Assembly: GCA_023957115.1 (NCBI GenBank) | Contig: JAMLHN010000001.1 | Location: forward strand, 156,708-220,707 | Reading direction: 5' to 3' | From: Thermomicrobiales bacterium | GTDB lineage: Bacteria > Chloroflexota > Chloroflexia > Thermomicrobiales > UBA6265 | DNA length: 64,000 nt | Shown: piece by piece, positions 63,416 through 64,000 of the stretch | Position numbering within the stretch: the first letter of the stretch is position 1 | How the letters are laid out: the number at the start of each line of letters is the position of its first letter | Translations under genes and position numbers: made by a program | The notes under the pieces: model-generated | Seen by the model: the letters and a program-made list of their open reading frames with translations, nothing else | Told to the model about the DNA's origin: nothing | Databases searched by the model: none

Positions 63416-64000
63416 ATGGGTATCAAATTCGGCATTTTCACGCCACAGGGTTGGCGGCGGGATCTCAATCAGATTGCCGATCCGTACGAGCAGTACGAGG
63501 CGATGACCAACGTCGGTCGAGTGGCGGATGCGGGCTCCTGGGATTCGATCTGGGTCTACGATCATTTCCACACGACGCCGTATGCCGAGCTGGATACGAC
63601 ATTCGAATGTTGGACGATCACATCCACGCTGGTGCGTGACACGAAACGGGTGAATGTCGGTCAGATGGTTGGCTGCAACGGCTATCGCAACCCGTCTCTA
63701 TACGCCAAGATCTCCTCGACCGTCGATGTGGCCAGCAATGGCCGGCTCTACGCGGGTATCGGCGCGGGGTGGTACGAGGCGGAATGGAAGGCCTACGGCT
63801 ATCTCTGGGTGGAAACACCGCAGCGGATGGGAATGTTCCGTGAGGCGGTGCAGATCATCACGAAGATGTGGACCGAGGATTACCCAGAGTTTCAGGGGAA
63901 GTACTACACGATCGACAAACCCATCAATGAGCCGAAGGGGATCCGCAAACCGCATCCGATGTTCTGGATCGGCGGCAGCGGCGAACAGGTGACGCTGAAA
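63416..64000 (+). CDS. LLM-class F420-dependent oxidoreductase, truncated by the window end
   Basis: The first 195 residues of a luciferase-like TIM barrel: I-K-F-G-I-F-T-P-Q-G start, D-S-I-W-V-Y-D-H-F, R-V-N-V-G-Q-M-V, and G-R-L-Y-A-G-I-G-A-G-W-Y-E-A-E. AAAGGAG lies 8 bases before the ATG. It is a second member besides 5258-6181 and is only distantly like it. The remainder lies beyond base 64000. Confidence 0.9.
   Translation, partial: MGIKFGIFTPQGWRRDLNQIADPYEQYEAMTNVGRVADAGSWDSIWVYDHFHTTPYAELDTTFECWTITSTLVRDTKRVNVGQMVGCNGYRNPSLYAKISSTVDVASNGRLYAGIGAGWYEAEWKAYGYLWVETPQRMGMFREAVQIITKMWTEDYPEFQGKYYTIDKPINEPKGIRKPHPMFWIGGSGEQVTLK

Overview
The window is high-GC bacterial chromosome. The gene set suggests a member of Chloroflexota, probably near Thermomicrobia/Sphaerobacter: F420-type LLM oxidoreductases, a DarA-type PII-like protein, a baseplate-J-like membrane protein beside alaS and ruvX, GH42 and GH4 glycosidases, and acidic membrane proteins with no clear family. 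This placement is inferred from gene content; there is no rRNA to confirm it. I found no tRNA, rRNA or CRISPR array.

Layout. 0-10 kb holds an NHL propeller protein, a SIMPL protein, an ECF sigma/anti-sigma pair behind a 2-hydroxyacid dehydrogenase, a strong candidate small RNA with its own consensus promoter (4990-5186, minus), an LLM oxidoreductase, an acidic membrane protein and an M20 peptidase. 10-17.3 kb is a catabolic operon led by an IclR regulator: a Tat-exported oligopeptide-type binding protein, two permeases, an SDR, a Gfo/Idh/MocA dehydrogenase and a cupin; no ATPase subunit is present. 17.6-22.7 kb carries metH and metG. 23-26.2 kb has an ArsR-like regulator, a cupin, and DUF2325 and DUF3303 proteins. 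26.4-30.8 kb is a minus-strand operon GH42 - GH4 - ADP-ribosylglycohydrolase. 30.9-37.3 kb is alaS (with a terminator/antiterminator leader), a baseplate-J-like protein, ruvX, a DarA-type protein and a CBS-like membrane protein. 37.3-41.5 kb has a Sir2 deacylase, a TPR-like protein, a sugar isomerase/epimerase, a degenerate IS630-type insertion and a J-domain protein. 41.6-44.8 kb has DUF402, rsmG and dxs. 45-50.5 kb has a DUF1786 protein, a prolyl iminopeptidase-like hydrolase and a complete OpuC-type osmoprotectant ABC importer. 50.7-56.8 kb has a MacB/LolD-type ABC exporter, rbsD and pyruvate kinase. 57-64 kb has a histidine-kinase-like protein without the phosphoacceptor His, two small unknown proteins sharing a densely marked regulatory region, a sarcosine-oxidase-like enzyme, an AI-2E family transporter, an M32 carboxypeptidase and a truncated LLM oxidoreductase.

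Two features cut across the window. (1) At least eight genes, counting the transposase, are split by one-base indels, about 15 in all and mostly in homopolymers. I annotate them as single frameshifted genes and suspect sequence error for most. (2) Several gene ends carry palindromic elements built from words such as GGAGTTAGGA, GGAGCTGGGATC and CCGGAGTCC; some supply the stop codon of the upstream gene, and the IS630 element sits inside one.

The most promising new biology is the small RNA at about 5.0-5.2 kb, the alaS leader switch, the palindromic element family, and an identical 12-bp palindrome (GTGTACGTACAC) placed on two unrelated promoters at 38.2 and 58.7 kb.
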